The notes: generated by a model from the sequence alone, not told the origin. DNA of 64,000 bases from Actinosynnema sp. ALI-1.44 (GCF_001984155.1 NZ_MTQO01000052.1:124001-188000); one strand, 5' to 3'. Positions 32,477 through 42,109 are shown, counted from the stretch's first letter. Numbers and translations are program-made.

Positions 32477-35400
32477 CTAGACATTACGGCGGTACTGACC
32501 GCCGACCTCGAAGAACGCCTCTGTCACCTGTCCGAGGGTGCAGACGCGGGCCGCCGACATCAACTCGGCGAAGACGTTCTCGCCCGAGACGGCCGCGGCG
32601 CGCAGCCTGCGCAGCGCCTCCTGCGCTTCCTCGCCGTGCTTGGCCTGGAAGTCGCGGGTCCGGTCGACCTGCGACTTCTTCTCCTCCTCCGTCGCCCTGG
32701 CCAGCTCGATCTCGATCGTCTCCGCGCTGCCCGCCTCCGGCAGGAACGTGTTCACGCCGATCAGCGGCAGCGAACCGTCGTGCTTGCGGGTCTCGTAGAG
32801 CATCGACTCGTCCTGGATGCGGCCGCGCTGGTAGCCGGTCTCCATCGCGCCCAGCACGCCACCGCGGTCCGACAGCCGGTCGAACTCCGCCAGCACGGCT
32901 TCCTCGACCAGGTCGGTCAGCTCGTCGATGATGAACGAGCCCTGCAGCGGGTTCTCGTTCTTCGACAGGCCCCACTCCTTGTTCACGATCAGCTGGATCG
33001 CCATCGCGCGGCGGACCGACTGCTCGGTCGGCGTGGTGATCGCTTCGTCGTAGGCGTTGGTGTGCAGGGAGTTGCAGTTGTCGTACAGCGCGCACAGCGC
33101 CTGCAGCGTGGTGCGGATGTCGTTGAAGCTCATCTCCTGCGCGTGCAGCGAGCGGCCTGAGGTCTGCACGTGGTACTTGAACTTCTGGGACCGCTCGTTC
33201 GCGCCGTAGCGCTCGCGCATAGCGACCGACCAGATGCGCCTGGCGACCCGGCCGATCACGCTGTACTCGGCGTCCATCCCGTTGGAGAAGAAGAACGACA
33301 GGTTCGGCGCGAAGTCGTCGATGTGCATCCCGCGTGCCAGGTACGACTCGACGTAGGTGAAGCCGTTGGCCAGGGTGAAGGCCAGCTGGCTGATCGGGTT
33401 CGCCCCCGCCTCCGCGATGTGGTAGCCGGAGATCGACACCGAGTAGAAGTTGCGGACCTTCTGCTGGATGAACCACTCCTGCACGTCCGCCATCATCCGC
33501 AGCGAGAACTCCGTGGAGAAGATGCACGTGTTCTGGCCCTGGTCCTCTTTGAGGATGTCGGCCTGGACCGTGCCGCGCACGTTCGCCAGCGCCCACGCCG
33601 CCAGTTCGGCGTGCTCCTCCTCCGACGGCTCACGGCCGTGCTCCGCACGGAACGCGTCCACGCGCTGGTCGATCGCGGTGTTCAGGAAGTACGCCAGGAT
33701 CGTGGGCGCCGGGCCGTTGATCGTCATCGACACCGACGTGGTCGGCGCGGTCAGGTCGAAGCCGTCGTACAGCGCCTTCATGTCGTCCAGCGACGCGATG
33801 GACACGCCCGACGTGCCGATCTTGCCGTAGACGTCCGGCGGGGTGTCCGGGTCGCGGCCGTAGAGCGTGACGGAGTCGAACGCCGTGGACAGCCGCGTCG
33901 CCTCCGAACCCGACGACAGGTACTTGAAGCGGCGGTTGGTGCGGAACGCGTCGCCCTCACCGGCGAACATCCGCGCCGGGTCCTCGCCGTCCCGCTTGAA
34001 CGGGAAGACACCCGCGGTGAACGGGAACCGGCCGGGCAGGTTCTCCTTGCGCAGGAACCGCAGCACTTCGCCGTCGTCGTCGAACGCGGGCAGCGCCACG
34101 CGGCGGATCTTGCTGCCGGACAACGTCTCTCGGATCAGGGGCGTGTGCAGTTCCTTGTCCCTGATCTTCACCACCAGCTCGTCGCCGGTGTAGTCGTCCT
34201 TGGTCTTCGGCCAGTCCGCCAGCAGCTCCCTGGCCTCCTGGTCGACCTTCTTCGCCGCGTCGGCGACGAGACCTTCGACATCCTCCGTGGACTTCTCGGC
34301 ACGGGCGAGCGCGTCCTTGGTCGCCTCGAAGTGGCTCAGCTCGCGCACCGCCGCGACCTGCTGCTCGGTCTTGGCGTGGTAGCCGCGGACGGTGTCGGCG
34401 ATGTCCGACAGGTAGCGGGCGCGGGACGCGGGCACGACCGTCGCCGCCGAGGTGGAGGTCTTGTGGCCGATCACCGGCAGCGTGCCCTCGGTGATCGACA
34501 GCCCCTTCTCGACCAGCTCGTCGCGCAGGTACTGGTACAGCGCGGTCACGCCGTCGTCGTTGAAGGTCGCGGCGCTCGTGCCGAAGACCGGCATGTCCTC
34601 CCACGACTTGCCGAACGCCTCGCGGTTGCGCACCATCTGGCGGCCGACGTCACGCCGGGCGTCCTCGGCGCCGCGGCGCTCGAACTTGTTGATCGCCACC
34701 GCGTCGGCGAAGTCCAGCATGTCGATCTTCTCCAGCTGCGACGCGGCGCCGAACTCCGGCGTCATCACGTACAGCGAGAAGTCGACGAACGGCACGATCG
34801 CCGCGTCGCCCTGGCCGATGCCCGGCGTCTCCACGATGATCAGGTCGAACCCGGCCGCCTTGCACGTGTCGATCACGTCGGCGAGGCCGTCCGGCACCTC
34901 CGCTCCGGCCCGGCGCGTGGCCAGCGACCGGAAGAACACGGTCTCACCGTCCACGCTGTTCATCCGGATCCGGTCGCCGAGCAGCGCGCCGCCGCCCTTG
35001 CGCCGCGTCGGGTCGATCGCCAGCACCGCGATGCGGACCTTGTCCTGCTGGTCCTGGCGGAACCGGCGGACGATCTCGTCGGTCAACGAGGACTTGCCGG
35101 ACCCACCGGTGCCCGTGATGCCGAGGACCGGCACCTGGCGGCTGGTGCCGACCGCGTCCTTGCCCGTGAACACCCCGGCCTCGATCTGCGTGATCGCCCG
35201 CGCCAGCACGTCCTGCTGACCCGACAGCAGCCCCTCCCACGAGTCGGGCGCCTGGTCGGCCAGGTTGTGGTCGCAGTCCTCGACCATCGTGTTGATCATC
35301 TTGGCCAGGCCCATCTGCTGGCCGTCGGCGGGCGAGAAGATGTGCGCGACACCGCGCGAGTGCAGCAGCTCGATCTCGGCGGGCACGATCACGCCACCGC

Positions 35401-35704
35401 CGCCGCCGAAGACCTTGATGTGCCCGGCGCCCCGCTCGTTGAGCAGCTCGACCAGGTACGAGAAGTACTCGACGTGCCCGCCCTGGTACGCGCTGATCGC
35501 CACGCCCTGGACGTCCTCCTGGATCGCGGCCGCGACGACTTCCCTGACCGAGCGGTTGTGGCCGAGGTGGATCACCTCGGCGCCCTGCGACTGCAGGATC
35601 CGCCGCATGATGTTGATCGCGGCGTCGTGGCCGTCGAACAAGCTGGCCGCCGTGACGAACCTGACCGGGTTCGCCGGACGGTGCAAAGGCACCTGAGGGG
35701 TCAT
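32477..35704 (-). CDS. icmF: Fused isobutyryl-CoA mutase IcmF
   Basis: 1075 residues, the full IcmF length. Order of domains: B12-binding (~12-145, with DGHD at residues 24-27, the cobalamin-binding Asp/His), MeaI-type GTPase chaperone (~160-430, P-loop ITGTGGSGKSS, then VETPGIGQGD), and methylmalonyl-CoA-mutase-like barrel (~560-1075; YHIAEAGANPISQLAFTLANG, CNSLHTNAYDEAITTPTEQS). Interconverts isobutyryl-CoA and n-butyryl-CoA with adenosylcobalamin; some relatives also act on isovaleryl/pivalyl-CoA. ATG 35704 with no clear ribosome site. Links valine breakdown to butyrate-derived building blocks for lipids or polyketides. Confidence 0.95.
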   Translation of the reverse strand: MTPQVPLHRPANPVRFVTAASLFDGHDAAINIMRRILQSQGAEVIHLGHNRSVREVVAAAIQEDVQGVAISAYQGGHVEYFSYLVELLNERGAGHIKVFGGGGGVIVPAEIELLHSRGVAHIFSPADGQQMGLAKMINTMVEDCDHNLADQAPDSWEGLLSGQQDVLARAITQIEAGVFTGKDAVGTSRQVPVLGITGTGGSGKSSLTDEIVRRFRQDQQDKVRIAVLAIDPTRRKGGGALLGDRIRMNSVDGETVFFRSLATRRAGAEVPDGLADVIDTCKAAGFDLIIVETPGIGQGDAAIVPFVDFSLYVMTPEFGAASQLEKIDMLDFADAVAINKFERRGAEDARRDVGRQMVRNREAFGKSWEDMPVFGTSAATFNDDGVTALYQYLRDELVEKGLSITEGTLPVIGHKTSTSAATVVPASRARYLSDIADTVRGYHAKTEQQVAAVRELSHFEATKDALARAEKSTEDVEGLVADAAKKVDQEARELLADWPKTKDDYTGDELVVKIRDKELHTPLIRETLSGSKIRRVALPAFDDDGEVLRFLRKENLPGRFPFTAGVFPFKRDGEDPARMFAGEGDAFRTNRRFKYLSSGSEATRLSTAFDSVTLYGRDPDTPPDVYGKIGTSGVSIASLDDMKALYDGFDLTAPTTSVSMTINGPAPTILAYFLNTAIDQRVDAFRAEHGREPSEEEHAELAAWALANVRGTVQADILKEDQGQNTCIFSTEFSLRMMADVQEWFIQQKVRNFYSVSISGYHIAEAGANPISQLAFTLANGFTYVESYLARGMHIDDFAPNLSFFFSNGMDAEYSVIGRVARRIWSVAMRERYGANERSQKFKYHVQTSGRSLHAQEMSFNDIRTTLQALCALYDNCNSLHTNAYDEAITTPTEQSVRRAMAIQLIVNKEWGLSKNENPLQGSFIIDELTDLVEEAVLAEFDRLSDRGGVLGAMETGYQRGRIQDESMLYETRKHDGSLPLIGVNTFLPEAGSAETIEIELARATEEEKKSQVDRTRDFQAKHGEEAQEALRRLRAAAVSGENVFAELMSAARVCTLGQVTEAFFEVGGQYRRNV

Positions 35705-35784
35705 GAGAATAGTTTGACGTCCTACTTTCGGATGGGCAACCTCATGTGGGCCGCGTCTCCCGAAAACATGCTTCCACCTGCGGA

Positions 35785-36486
35785 TCAACGCAGCAGCAAG
35801 AACACCACACCGCCCGCGACAGGGCCGAGAAATGACCCGACGATCACCTGAGCGGCCGTGTGGTCGCTCACCCGCACACGGGCCCACGCCACCAACGCGA
35901 CCAACGGGATCAGCGCGGCAGCCCACCACCCGTAGATCAGGATGACCGTGGCGACCGCGCCGCCCGCGACCGTCGCGTGCAACGACACCTTCCACCACTT
36001 GGTGATCACGACGCACACCGCGAGCACCGCGATCATCGACCAACCCAGCGCGACCACGTCCCTCGGCGCGTCGCCCACCAGCAGGATCACCAGCCCCACG
36101 ACCGCGGACAGCAGGCACATCAGCAACGGGACCGCCCGGCGCTCGCGTTCCCGCACCCAATGGCCGTCCCACTTGCCCTTGCGGGCGCCGCTGACGATGA
36201 ACGCCATCGGCAACACGCTGAAGAACGCGGCGACCACGAGCGACCACACGAGCGTGGCGACGACCTTGTGCCCGGTCGCGTTCCACGCCACCGCGAACGG
36301 CAGGAGCACCACGATCGTGGCGGGCGAGAGCACTTCGGTGACGATCTTGGCCAGCCGGAGCCCAGTCCTGGACCCGGTGTCCGGGGAGTTGTCGTTCTCA
36401 GCGATCACGGACGCGATCTTGTCACTCGGGCCGCTCGAGGCGCTGTGGCAGGGGTTCAGGTCAAGGCGCAGGTGGGCAGGTGTCAC
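35785..36486 (-). CDS. PAP2-like integral membrane protein
   Basis: Up to 233 residues. Six membrane helices after a ~45-residue hydrophilic N-terminus. SLHATVAG and WARVRVSDHTAAQVIVGS echo the second and third motifs of PAP2 phosphatases (SGH, SRxxxxxHxxxD), though the KxxxxxxRP motif is not evident, so activity is in doubt. GTG 36486 overlaps the SWIM stop as GTGA and is used; GTG 36408 would give a shorter, more homologue-like start. Confidence 0.65.
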   Translation of the reverse strand: MTPAHLRLDLNPCHSASSGPSDKIASVIAENDNSPDTGSRTGLRLAKIVTEVLSPATIVVLLPFAVAWNATGHKVVATLVWSLVVAAFFSVLPMAFIVSGARKGKWDGHWVRERERRAVPLLMCLLSAVVGLVILLVGDAPRDVVALGWSMIAVLAVCVVITKWWKVSLHATVAGGAVATVILIYGWWAAALIPLVALVAWARVRVSDHTAAQVIVGSFLGPVAGGVVFLLLR

Positions 36487-37298
36487 TCACGGCGCGTGAA
36501 CTGGTGGTACAGCGGGACGAGGACGTCGATCAACGGCTGCCCGCGCACGTCGATCGCCGGGGCGTCGACGCGGAGCAGCACCAGGTCGGCATTCCGGTCC
36601 TCGGGCAGGGCGGGCAGTGGCCCGGTGCCGAAGAAGTCGTCGAACGCCGGTTCCGGCGGGGGCGGCGGCGCGGGCGCTTCCTCCGCGCGGCTGCGGCGCA
36701 GCCTGTCCAGCAGTTCGGTCTTGGACCGCCCGCGCCATTCGAAGATCAGGAACGGGTCGTCGTCGAACCGCTCGGCCAGCAGGAAGCACACGGCGGCGAC
36801 GTGTTTGCACGGCACCGCCCAGTCCGGGCAGCTGCAGTGCATCGGCAGATCCCGGGCGGCGGCGGGGAACAACGGGACGTCCAGCTCGGCGAAGACCTCC
36901 TCGATCTCCGACGGCATCTGCCCGGCGAGCAGCTTCGCCGCGAACAGGGCCATGCCTGCCAGCCGTTCGGTGACCAGGTCCCACTGCTGGGGCGACAGCG
37001 GCTTGGAGATCAGCTTCACCGCGTACGGCTCCGGCCGGGAGCCCTGCACCTTGGCGATGACCTTGCCTGCCGAGATGTCCAGTGACATCACCTGACCGGC
37101 CCGCGCGTACGTCTTGCCCCTGGTCATCCGGCCGCCGAGCTGCAGCTCTTCCAGCACGGTGATGAACCGCTGCGACCACCAGCTGGTCGCCATCTTGCCA
37201 CGGGTCCGGCGCGCCTTGATGCCGTTCTCGACCTTGATCGGCCCGGTCGACGGGTAGTCCTCCCACCACCTGGCATCGGGTTTGGCATCGTCCGGCAC
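36483..37298 (-). CDS. SWIM zinc-finger protein
   Basis: 271 residues from GTG 37298, overlapping the helicase stop (TAGTG). Zinc motif CSCPDWAVPCKHVAAV near residue 155 (CxCxnCxH). A Pro-rich linker near 215 leads to a C-terminal domain. In actinomycetes SWIM proteins stand next to SNF2 helicases and probably act with them on DNA or protein-DNA complexes. The coupled starts support a complex. Confidence 0.9.
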   Translation of the reverse strand: MPDDAKPDARWWEDYPSTGPIKVENGIKARRTRGKMATSWWSQRFITVLEELQLGGRMTRGKTYARAGQVMSLDISAGKVIAKVQGSRPEPYAVKLISKPLSPQQWDLVTERLAGMALFAAKLLAGQMPSEIEEVFAELDVPLFPAAARDLPMHCSCPDWAVPCKHVAAVCFLLAERFDDDPFLIFEWRGRSKTELLDRLRRSRAEEAPAPPPPPEPAFDDFFGTGPLPALPEDRNADLVLLRVDAPAIDVRGQPLIDVLVPLYHQFTRRE

Positions 37299-40234
37299 TA
37301 CGCCACCTCCTCGACCGCGTCCGGGGCGAGCTCGAACAGCTCACGCAGGGCGTTGGTGGACAGCTCCGTCAGCCAGTCCTCGCCGCTGCCGACGACCATC
37401 TCCGCCAACGCCTTCTTGCTGCGGATCATCGCGTCGATCCGGTCCTCGACCGTGCCCGCGCAGACGAACTTGCGGACCTGGACATTGCGGCGCTGGCCGA
37501 TGCGGAACGCGCGGTCGGTCGCCTGGTCCTCCACTGCCGGGTTCCACCAGCGGTCCACGTGCACGACGTGGCTCGCGGCGGTCAGGTTCAGCCCCACACC
37601 ACCGGCTTTCAGCGACAGCACGAAGATCGGCGGGCCGGCGTCCGACTGGAACCGGTCCACCATCGCGTCCCGCTGCGACTTGGACACGCCGCCGTGCAGG
37701 AACAGCACCGGCTGCTCGAACCTGGCGGTCAGGTGCGCCCGCAGCATCTCGCCGAACTCGGCGAACTGCGTGAAGCACAACACCTTGTCCCCTTCGGACA
37801 GTGCCTCCTCGAGCAGTTCCTCCAGCCTGGCCAGCTTGCCGGAGCGGCCCGGCATCCGGGACCCGTCCTTGAGCAGGTGCGCCGGGTGGTTGCAGACCTG
37901 TTTGAGCCGCGACAGCGTGGACAGCACCAGGCCACGGCGTTCCATGCCCTCGCTGTTCTCGATGCGGTCCATCATGTCCGCGACCACCGCCTGGTACAGC
38001 GAGCCCTGTTCGGCGGTGAGCTGGCAGACCTCGGTCATCTCGATCTTGTCCGGCAGGTCGGAGATGATCTGCTTGTCCGTCTTGACCCGGCGCAGGATGA
38101 ACGGCTGGGTCCGGCGGCGCAACGCCGCCGTGGCGGCCTGGTTCTTGTCGCGTTCGATCGGCACGGCGAACTTGCTGCGGAACGCGCTCGCCGGGCCGAG
38201 CAGGCCGGGGTTGGCGAACTCCATCACCGACCACAGCTCGGCCAGCCGGTTCTCCACCGGCGTCCCGGTCAGCGCGATCCGGTGCGCGGCAGGCAAAGCA
38301 CGCACCGCCCGCGCCTGCTTCGACGCGGAGTTCTTGATGTTCTGCGCCTCGTCGAGCACGACCCGGTGCCAGCCGAGCTCGGCCAGTTCCCCGGTGTCCC
38401 GGGAGACCACGCCGTACGTCGTGATCACCAGGTCGGACTCGGCGACCTTGGCGGCGAGGTCGCCACCGCCGACCCGGCCCGCGCCGTGGTGGACGTACAC
38501 CCGCAGGTCCGGCGTGAACCGCGCGGCCTCCCGCTGCCAGTTGCCGACCACGGACATCGGGCACACCAACAGGTTCGGCCCGGTCCCCTCGGCGGCGAGC
38601 AGCGCGAGCAGCTGCACGGTCTTGCCCAGCCCCATGTCGTCGGCCAGGCACCCGCCGAGCCCCAGCCTCGACAGGAAACTCAGCCACGCCAGCCCGCGTT
38701 CCTGGTACGGCCGCAGCACCGCGGTGAAACTGTCCGGAGTGGACACCGGGGCCAGCTGGTCGTCGACGCGGCCCGTGAGCACGTCACCCAGCCAGCCGTC
38801 CGCGACGACATCGGTGACCGGCACGTCCACGCCCTGCTCGGCCAACGCGGAGTCGGCCTGCAGCAGGTCACGCGCGGTCATCTCGCCCTCACCGGACCGC
38901 TCGAGGAACGTCAGCGCCCGCCGCAGCCTGGCGTTGTCCAGCTCGACCCACTTGCCGCGCAGCCGCACCAGCGGCGCCTTCGCCTTGGCGAGCTCGGCGA
39001 TCTCGGTCTCGGTGAGCTCGTCCTCGCCGACGGCGATCTTCCACTGGTAGTCGAGGATCTCGTTGAGCCCCATACCGCCCTTGACGACCGCGCTCTGCCC
39101 CTGTTTCGACGAACTCGCCTTGAGCTTCAGGCCGAGCTCCGGGCCGCGCTGCAACGCCGACGGCAATTGCACGCCGAACCCCGCCATCGTCAGCGCGTTC
39201 GCCGACTGGCGCAGAAACCGGTACGCCCCTTGCGGATCCGTGTGCAACTCGGCCGGAGTGCTGACCCGCAGCGCCGCGTCCAGCTCCGGGTACACCCGGC
39301 TCGCCCTGCCCAGCCCGGCGAGCAGCACCTCCTCCGGGTGTTCGGCGTACCGGGACAGCAGCGTGGCAGCGCCTGACCGCTGCCACACGTCCCGTGCGCT
39401 CGCCGTCAGACTGGGGTCGGCCGTCGACTGCAGGAGGAACTCCACACGCCAGTCCTCGCCGTCGTCCTCAGGCAGGGCAAGCCGGAAACACGTCCGCAAC
39501 GGGCCCGCGGGCGGCGCGGCCGACCGGTGCCACGACCGGAGTTCCCCGCCGAGACCGCCCAGGTCACCGTCGACCACAGCGTCCTGTGTGGTCAGTGCGC
39601 GCACCCACCGCTGAGCGGCCGTCGGGCTCTCGGCTGCGGGGATCTCGGCGAGACGGTCCCGCACGATCGCGTCCGTCAACGCCGTCAGCACGAACGGAAC
39701 CAGGTCATCCCGGCCGTCACGGACCACCGCGGGCGTCGCCTTGTCCAACGCCCTGGCATGCTCGGCCTCGTCGCCGGTCAACTGCGGTATCCATCGCGCA
39801 TGCCCGGCCACCAGGCCCGGCAGGACCTGCCCGCGGTCGGCCAACGCCACCGCGAACCGAGCGACCGCGGCCATCCACCGCCAGGAACCGCTCGGCGTCT
39901 CCGGGGGCTCCTGACCGAGCAGCCGAACGGCTTCGCCGGGAGTCAACGACAACGCGTTCACGGTCCACGGCGCCAGTTTCAGCTTCTTGGGCCTGCCCGC
40001 GGCAGGCCGCACGAGCTCAGGCGCGGCGACCGGCCCCGCACTCGACGAAGGCAGCTGGAGCGTGAACGTGCACTCGTCACCGGCGTCGAAGACCTTCCGA
40101 AGGGTTTCCACCGAGGCGCCGAACGGGTGCTTCTTCGGTCTGACACCGGGTTTCGCTGTGCCGGACAGCGTCGCGTCCTCCGCCCACACGCACACGCCAC
40201 CGGTCGCGGACCACGTAGCGTGCACGACAAGCAT
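37298..40234 (-). CDS. SNF2-family DEAD-like helicase (HepA/RapA type)
   Basis: 978 residues from ATG 40234; other in-frame starts at 40246 and 40270 exist and none has a ribosome site. An N-terminal half of actinobacterial SNF2-associated sequence, then the motor: LRPYQERGLAWL, motif I LADDMGLGKTVQLLALL, motif II VLDEAQNIKN, ITTYG, TGTPVENRLAELWSV, then LSLKAGGVGLNLTAASHVVHVDRWWNPAVEDQATDRAFRIGQ. ATP-driven translocase that remodels protein-DNA complexes. Forms an operon with the SWIM protein. Confidence 0.95.
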   Translation of the reverse strand: MLVVHATWSATGGVCVWAEDATLSGTAKPGVRPKKHPFGASVETLRKVFDAGDECTFTLQLPSSSAGPVAAPELVRPAAGRPKKLKLAPWTVNALSLTPGEAVRLLGQEPPETPSGSWRWMAAVARFAVALADRGQVLPGLVAGHARWIPQLTGDEAEHARALDKATPAVVRDGRDDLVPFVLTALTDAIVRDRLAEIPAAESPTAAQRWVRALTTQDAVVDGDLGGLGGELRSWHRSAAPPAGPLRTCFRLALPEDDGEDWRVEFLLQSTADPSLTASARDVWQRSGAATLLSRYAEHPEEVLLAGLGRASRVYPELDAALRVSTPAELHTDPQGAYRFLRQSANALTMAGFGVQLPSALQRGPELGLKLKASSSKQGQSAVVKGGMGLNEILDYQWKIAVGEDELTETEIAELAKAKAPLVRLRGKWVELDNARLRRALTFLERSGEGEMTARDLLQADSALAEQGVDVPVTDVVADGWLGDVLTGRVDDQLAPVSTPDSFTAVLRPYQERGLAWLSFLSRLGLGGCLADDMGLGKTVQLLALLAAEGTGPNLLVCPMSVVGNWQREAARFTPDLRVYVHHGAGRVGGGDLAAKVAESDLVITTYGVVSRDTGELAELGWHRVVLDEAQNIKNSASKQARAVRALPAAHRIALTGTPVENRLAELWSVMEFANPGLLGPASAFRSKFAVPIERDKNQAATAALRRRTQPFILRRVKTDKQIISDLPDKIEMTEVCQLTAEQGSLYQAVVADMMDRIENSEGMERRGLVLSTLSRLKQVCNHPAHLLKDGSRMPGRSGKLARLEELLEEALSEGDKVLCFTQFAEFGEMLRAHLTARFEQPVLFLHGGVSKSQRDAMVDRFQSDAGPPIFVLSLKAGGVGLNLTAASHVVHVDRWWNPAVEDQATDRAFRIGQRRNVQVRKFVCAGTVEDRIDAMIRSKKALAEMVVGSGEDWLTELSTNALRELFELAPDAVEEVA

Positions 40235-40276
40235 GCCGGAGACCATATAAGGCCCCACCGACAAGATCACCAGGTG

Positions 40277-41308
40277 CTAGGACTTGCGGCGGGCGTTGCG
40301 CAGCTCGACGGCCAGGACGGCGGCTTGCGTCCTGCGCACCATGCCGAGCTTGGACAGCAGGTTCGACACGTAGTTCTTCACGGTCTTCTCAGCGAGGTTC
40401 AACTGGGCGGCGATCTGCCGGTTCGTCAGGCCGTACCCGATCTGCTCGAGCACCTTGCGCTCCTGCTCGGTGAGCTCCGCCACCCGGTCGGCCGCCGGGC
40501 GCCCACGCAGCCGGGTGACCATCTCGGTGACCGTGGCGGGGTCAAGCAACGACCCGCCCATCGCCACGATCCTGATCGCACGCAGCAGATCACCCGCATT
40601 GGCCTCTTTGAGCACGTATCCTGCGGCACCCGCCATCACCGACTCGAACAACGCCTGGTCGTCAGAGTAGGACGTGAGCATCAGGCAAGTCAGGTCCGGT
40701 ATCGCGGCACGCAGGTCACGGCACACCTGGACACCGTCGCCGTCAGGCAGACGCACATCCAACACAGCTACATCCGGCTTCAACACCGGCACCGTGGCCA
40801 ACGCCTCCGCTGCCGTGGACGCCGCACCGACCACGGTCATATCCGAGTTGTCGTTGATCAGAGTCTTGAGTGCATCAAGCAGAAGTACGTGGTCGTCCAG
40901 CAGGAACACGGAGATCGGCTTGGCCCTCGTGCTGCGTGGCGGTGGTTCGTTCCCGCCGACGTCGGCCAGGCGGAGCAGCTTCTCGACATGGCTGTAACCG
41001 CCACGACCGGTTCGCCCCGGCTCGGCATTCCGGGTCGCCTCGGCCTTGGACACCCGTTGCCACAGCAGTTCCCACTCGTGGACATCGCCGCCGCAGGCTT
41101 CGACAAAGGCACGCACGACCGGCCATGACGGCAGATTCACACCGGCGGCCGCCTGGGACAACACCGACGCCGAATAGTGTGTGCGCGCGGACATTTCGCG
41201 GTACGACAACCCGCCGGCGTCAGCGCGCAACTCCCGTAGCCGAGCGGCCAGAAAGGCCCGTGGCCCCTGGCTTTCGTCGATCGGGTTCTCGCGTCGTGGC
41301 ACTTCCAC
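40277..41308 (-). CDS. XRE-HTH fused to a DosR/NarL-type response regulator
   Basis: 343 residues from GTG 41308, chosen because GGGAGA lies eight bases upstream; the frame runs on through a perfect 17-base palindrome to 41356. Residues ~15-85 are a Cro/C1-like domain (FLAARLRELRADAGGLSYREMSARTHYSASVLSQAAAG). Residues ~130-245 are a receiver: acidic pair LLDDH, phospho-acceptor Asp in VAVLDVRLPDG, LMLTS and YVLKEA. Residues ~275-340 are a LuxR HTH (LTNRQIAAQLNLAEKTVKNYVSNLLSKLGMVRRTQAAV in that region) very like DevR/DosR. No sensor kinase nearby. Two DNA-binding domains in one chain are unusual. Confidence 0.85.
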   Translation of the reverse strand: MEVPRRENPIDESQGPRAFLAARLRELRADAGGLSYREMSARTHYSASVLSQAAAGVNLPSWPVVRAFVEACGGDVHEWELLWQRVSKAEATRNAEPGRTGRGGYSHVEKLLRLADVGGNEPPPRSTRAKPISVFLLDDHVLLLDALKTLINDNSDMTVVGAASTAAEALATVPVLKPDVAVLDVRLPDGDGVQVCRDLRAAIPDLTCLMLTSYSDDQALFESVMAGAAGYVLKEANAGDLLRAIRIVAMGGSLLDPATVTEMVTRLRGRPAADRVAELTEQERKVLEQIGYGLTNRQIAAQLNLAEKTVKNYVSNLLSKLGMVRRTQAAVLAVELRNARRKS

Positions 41309-41315
41309 CCCACCA

Positions 41316-41353
41316 TCTCCCGGTTCCGGATCACGCGATCCGGAACCGGGAGA
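41316..41353. promoter_or_regulatory. 17-base perfect palindrome in the regulator's leader
   Basis: Arms TCTCCCGGTTCCGGATC and GATCCGGAACCGGGAGA around ACGC, starting four bases after the stop of the small upstream gene and ending eight bases before the regulator GTG. Could be a terminator, attenuator or binding site for the fusion protein itself. Confidence 0.65.
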
Positions 41354-41356
41354 CAC

Positions 41357-41581
41357 TCATCGGGCCGCGGCCCGGCCGGACGCGGTGCTGATCCGCGCGC
41401 CGATCGCTGCCGTCACGGCGGTGGCCAGCGCGGCCACCGGACCGTAGCCACCGGCGACGAGCACCTCGACGTAGCAGGCGATCCCCGCGAAGGTGACCAA
41501 CTGGAACGCGGGCGGGACCAGGTTTTGCCAGTACTGCGGCGAAACCTCTCGTGTCCGCGCGCGCCGAAATGGGTCTGTCAA
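41357..41581 (-). CDS. Small membrane protein
   Basis: 74 residues from TTG 41581; AGGAGG eight bases upstream decides this start. A basic N-terminal arm (DPFRRARTRE), then two membrane segments (AFQLVTFAGIACYVEVLVAG and GPVAALATAVTAAIGARIS) separated by a Gly turn. Lies immediately upstream of the XRE-DosR fusion on the same strand, with the palindrome between. No family recognised; a membrane input for the orphan regulator is a speculation. Confidence 0.65.
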   Translation of the reverse strand: MTDPFRRARTREVSPQYWQNLVPPAFQLVTFAGIACYVEVLVAGGYGPVAALATAVTAAIGARISTASGRAAAR

Positions 41582-42109
41582 GGGCGGGACCTCCTATACC
41601 GCTACCGGGATGGGACAGCGGAGCCGCGACGCGAGAGGGGTTCTCCCGGCGAGTAGGCGCTCACCGGGCCTCCGCGTCAGGCTCCGTCATCGCCCATCAT
41701 CCCGCACGGCACGGCCCGACACCAGGGTTTGCGAGGTTTGTTCGGTTGATTGGAGACGTTGGTCCCTGGCCAGGATCCGCATGTGACGGTCAAGAAATCC
41801 CGGGGAGGCCGATCCGGGCAGGTCAGGCGTTGTTCGGCGGTTTCGGGACCTTGGCCCCTACACCCGACCGCACCCGGCAGATGATCCTGTGCGTGGAGCG
41901 AGGCACCGTTCTACCGGGATGGGCATCGACTCTCGCGGTCTCCTGTAGGCGCAGGAGGCCGCTTTTTCGTGCTTTCACGATACCGGCCGGGCGGCTCAAG
42001 GGCGTGGGCCGGCGACACCTCCAGCAAGCCGCCGGACCACGCGACAGCGACAGCGGCGGACCCAGGCTAAGTCGCCCGCGTACAGCGGTCCGTACAGTTG
42101 GACCGGTAG
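41582..42109. other. 528-base gap with a terminator and no clear gene
   Basis: No frame with convincing start and codon use. Holds the intrinsic terminator at 41935-41967 (+) and a repeated CTACCGGGATGGG at ~41600 and ~41912. TATAGG (minus) just before the TTG gene could be its -10. A + strand small RNA ending at the terminator is possible. Confidence 0.5.
41935..41967 (+). terminator. Intrinsic terminator with U-tract
   Basis: Arms GCGGTCTCCTG (41935-41945) and CAGGAGGCCGC (41952-41962), one wobble, followed by TTTTT. The only strong U-tract terminator in the window; no + strand gene lies upstream of it for 1 kb or more. Confidence 0.7.

Noticed and set aside
35785-36486. Active PAP2 phosphatase
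   Set aside because: The first catalytic motif was not found, so only a PAP2-like label is kept.
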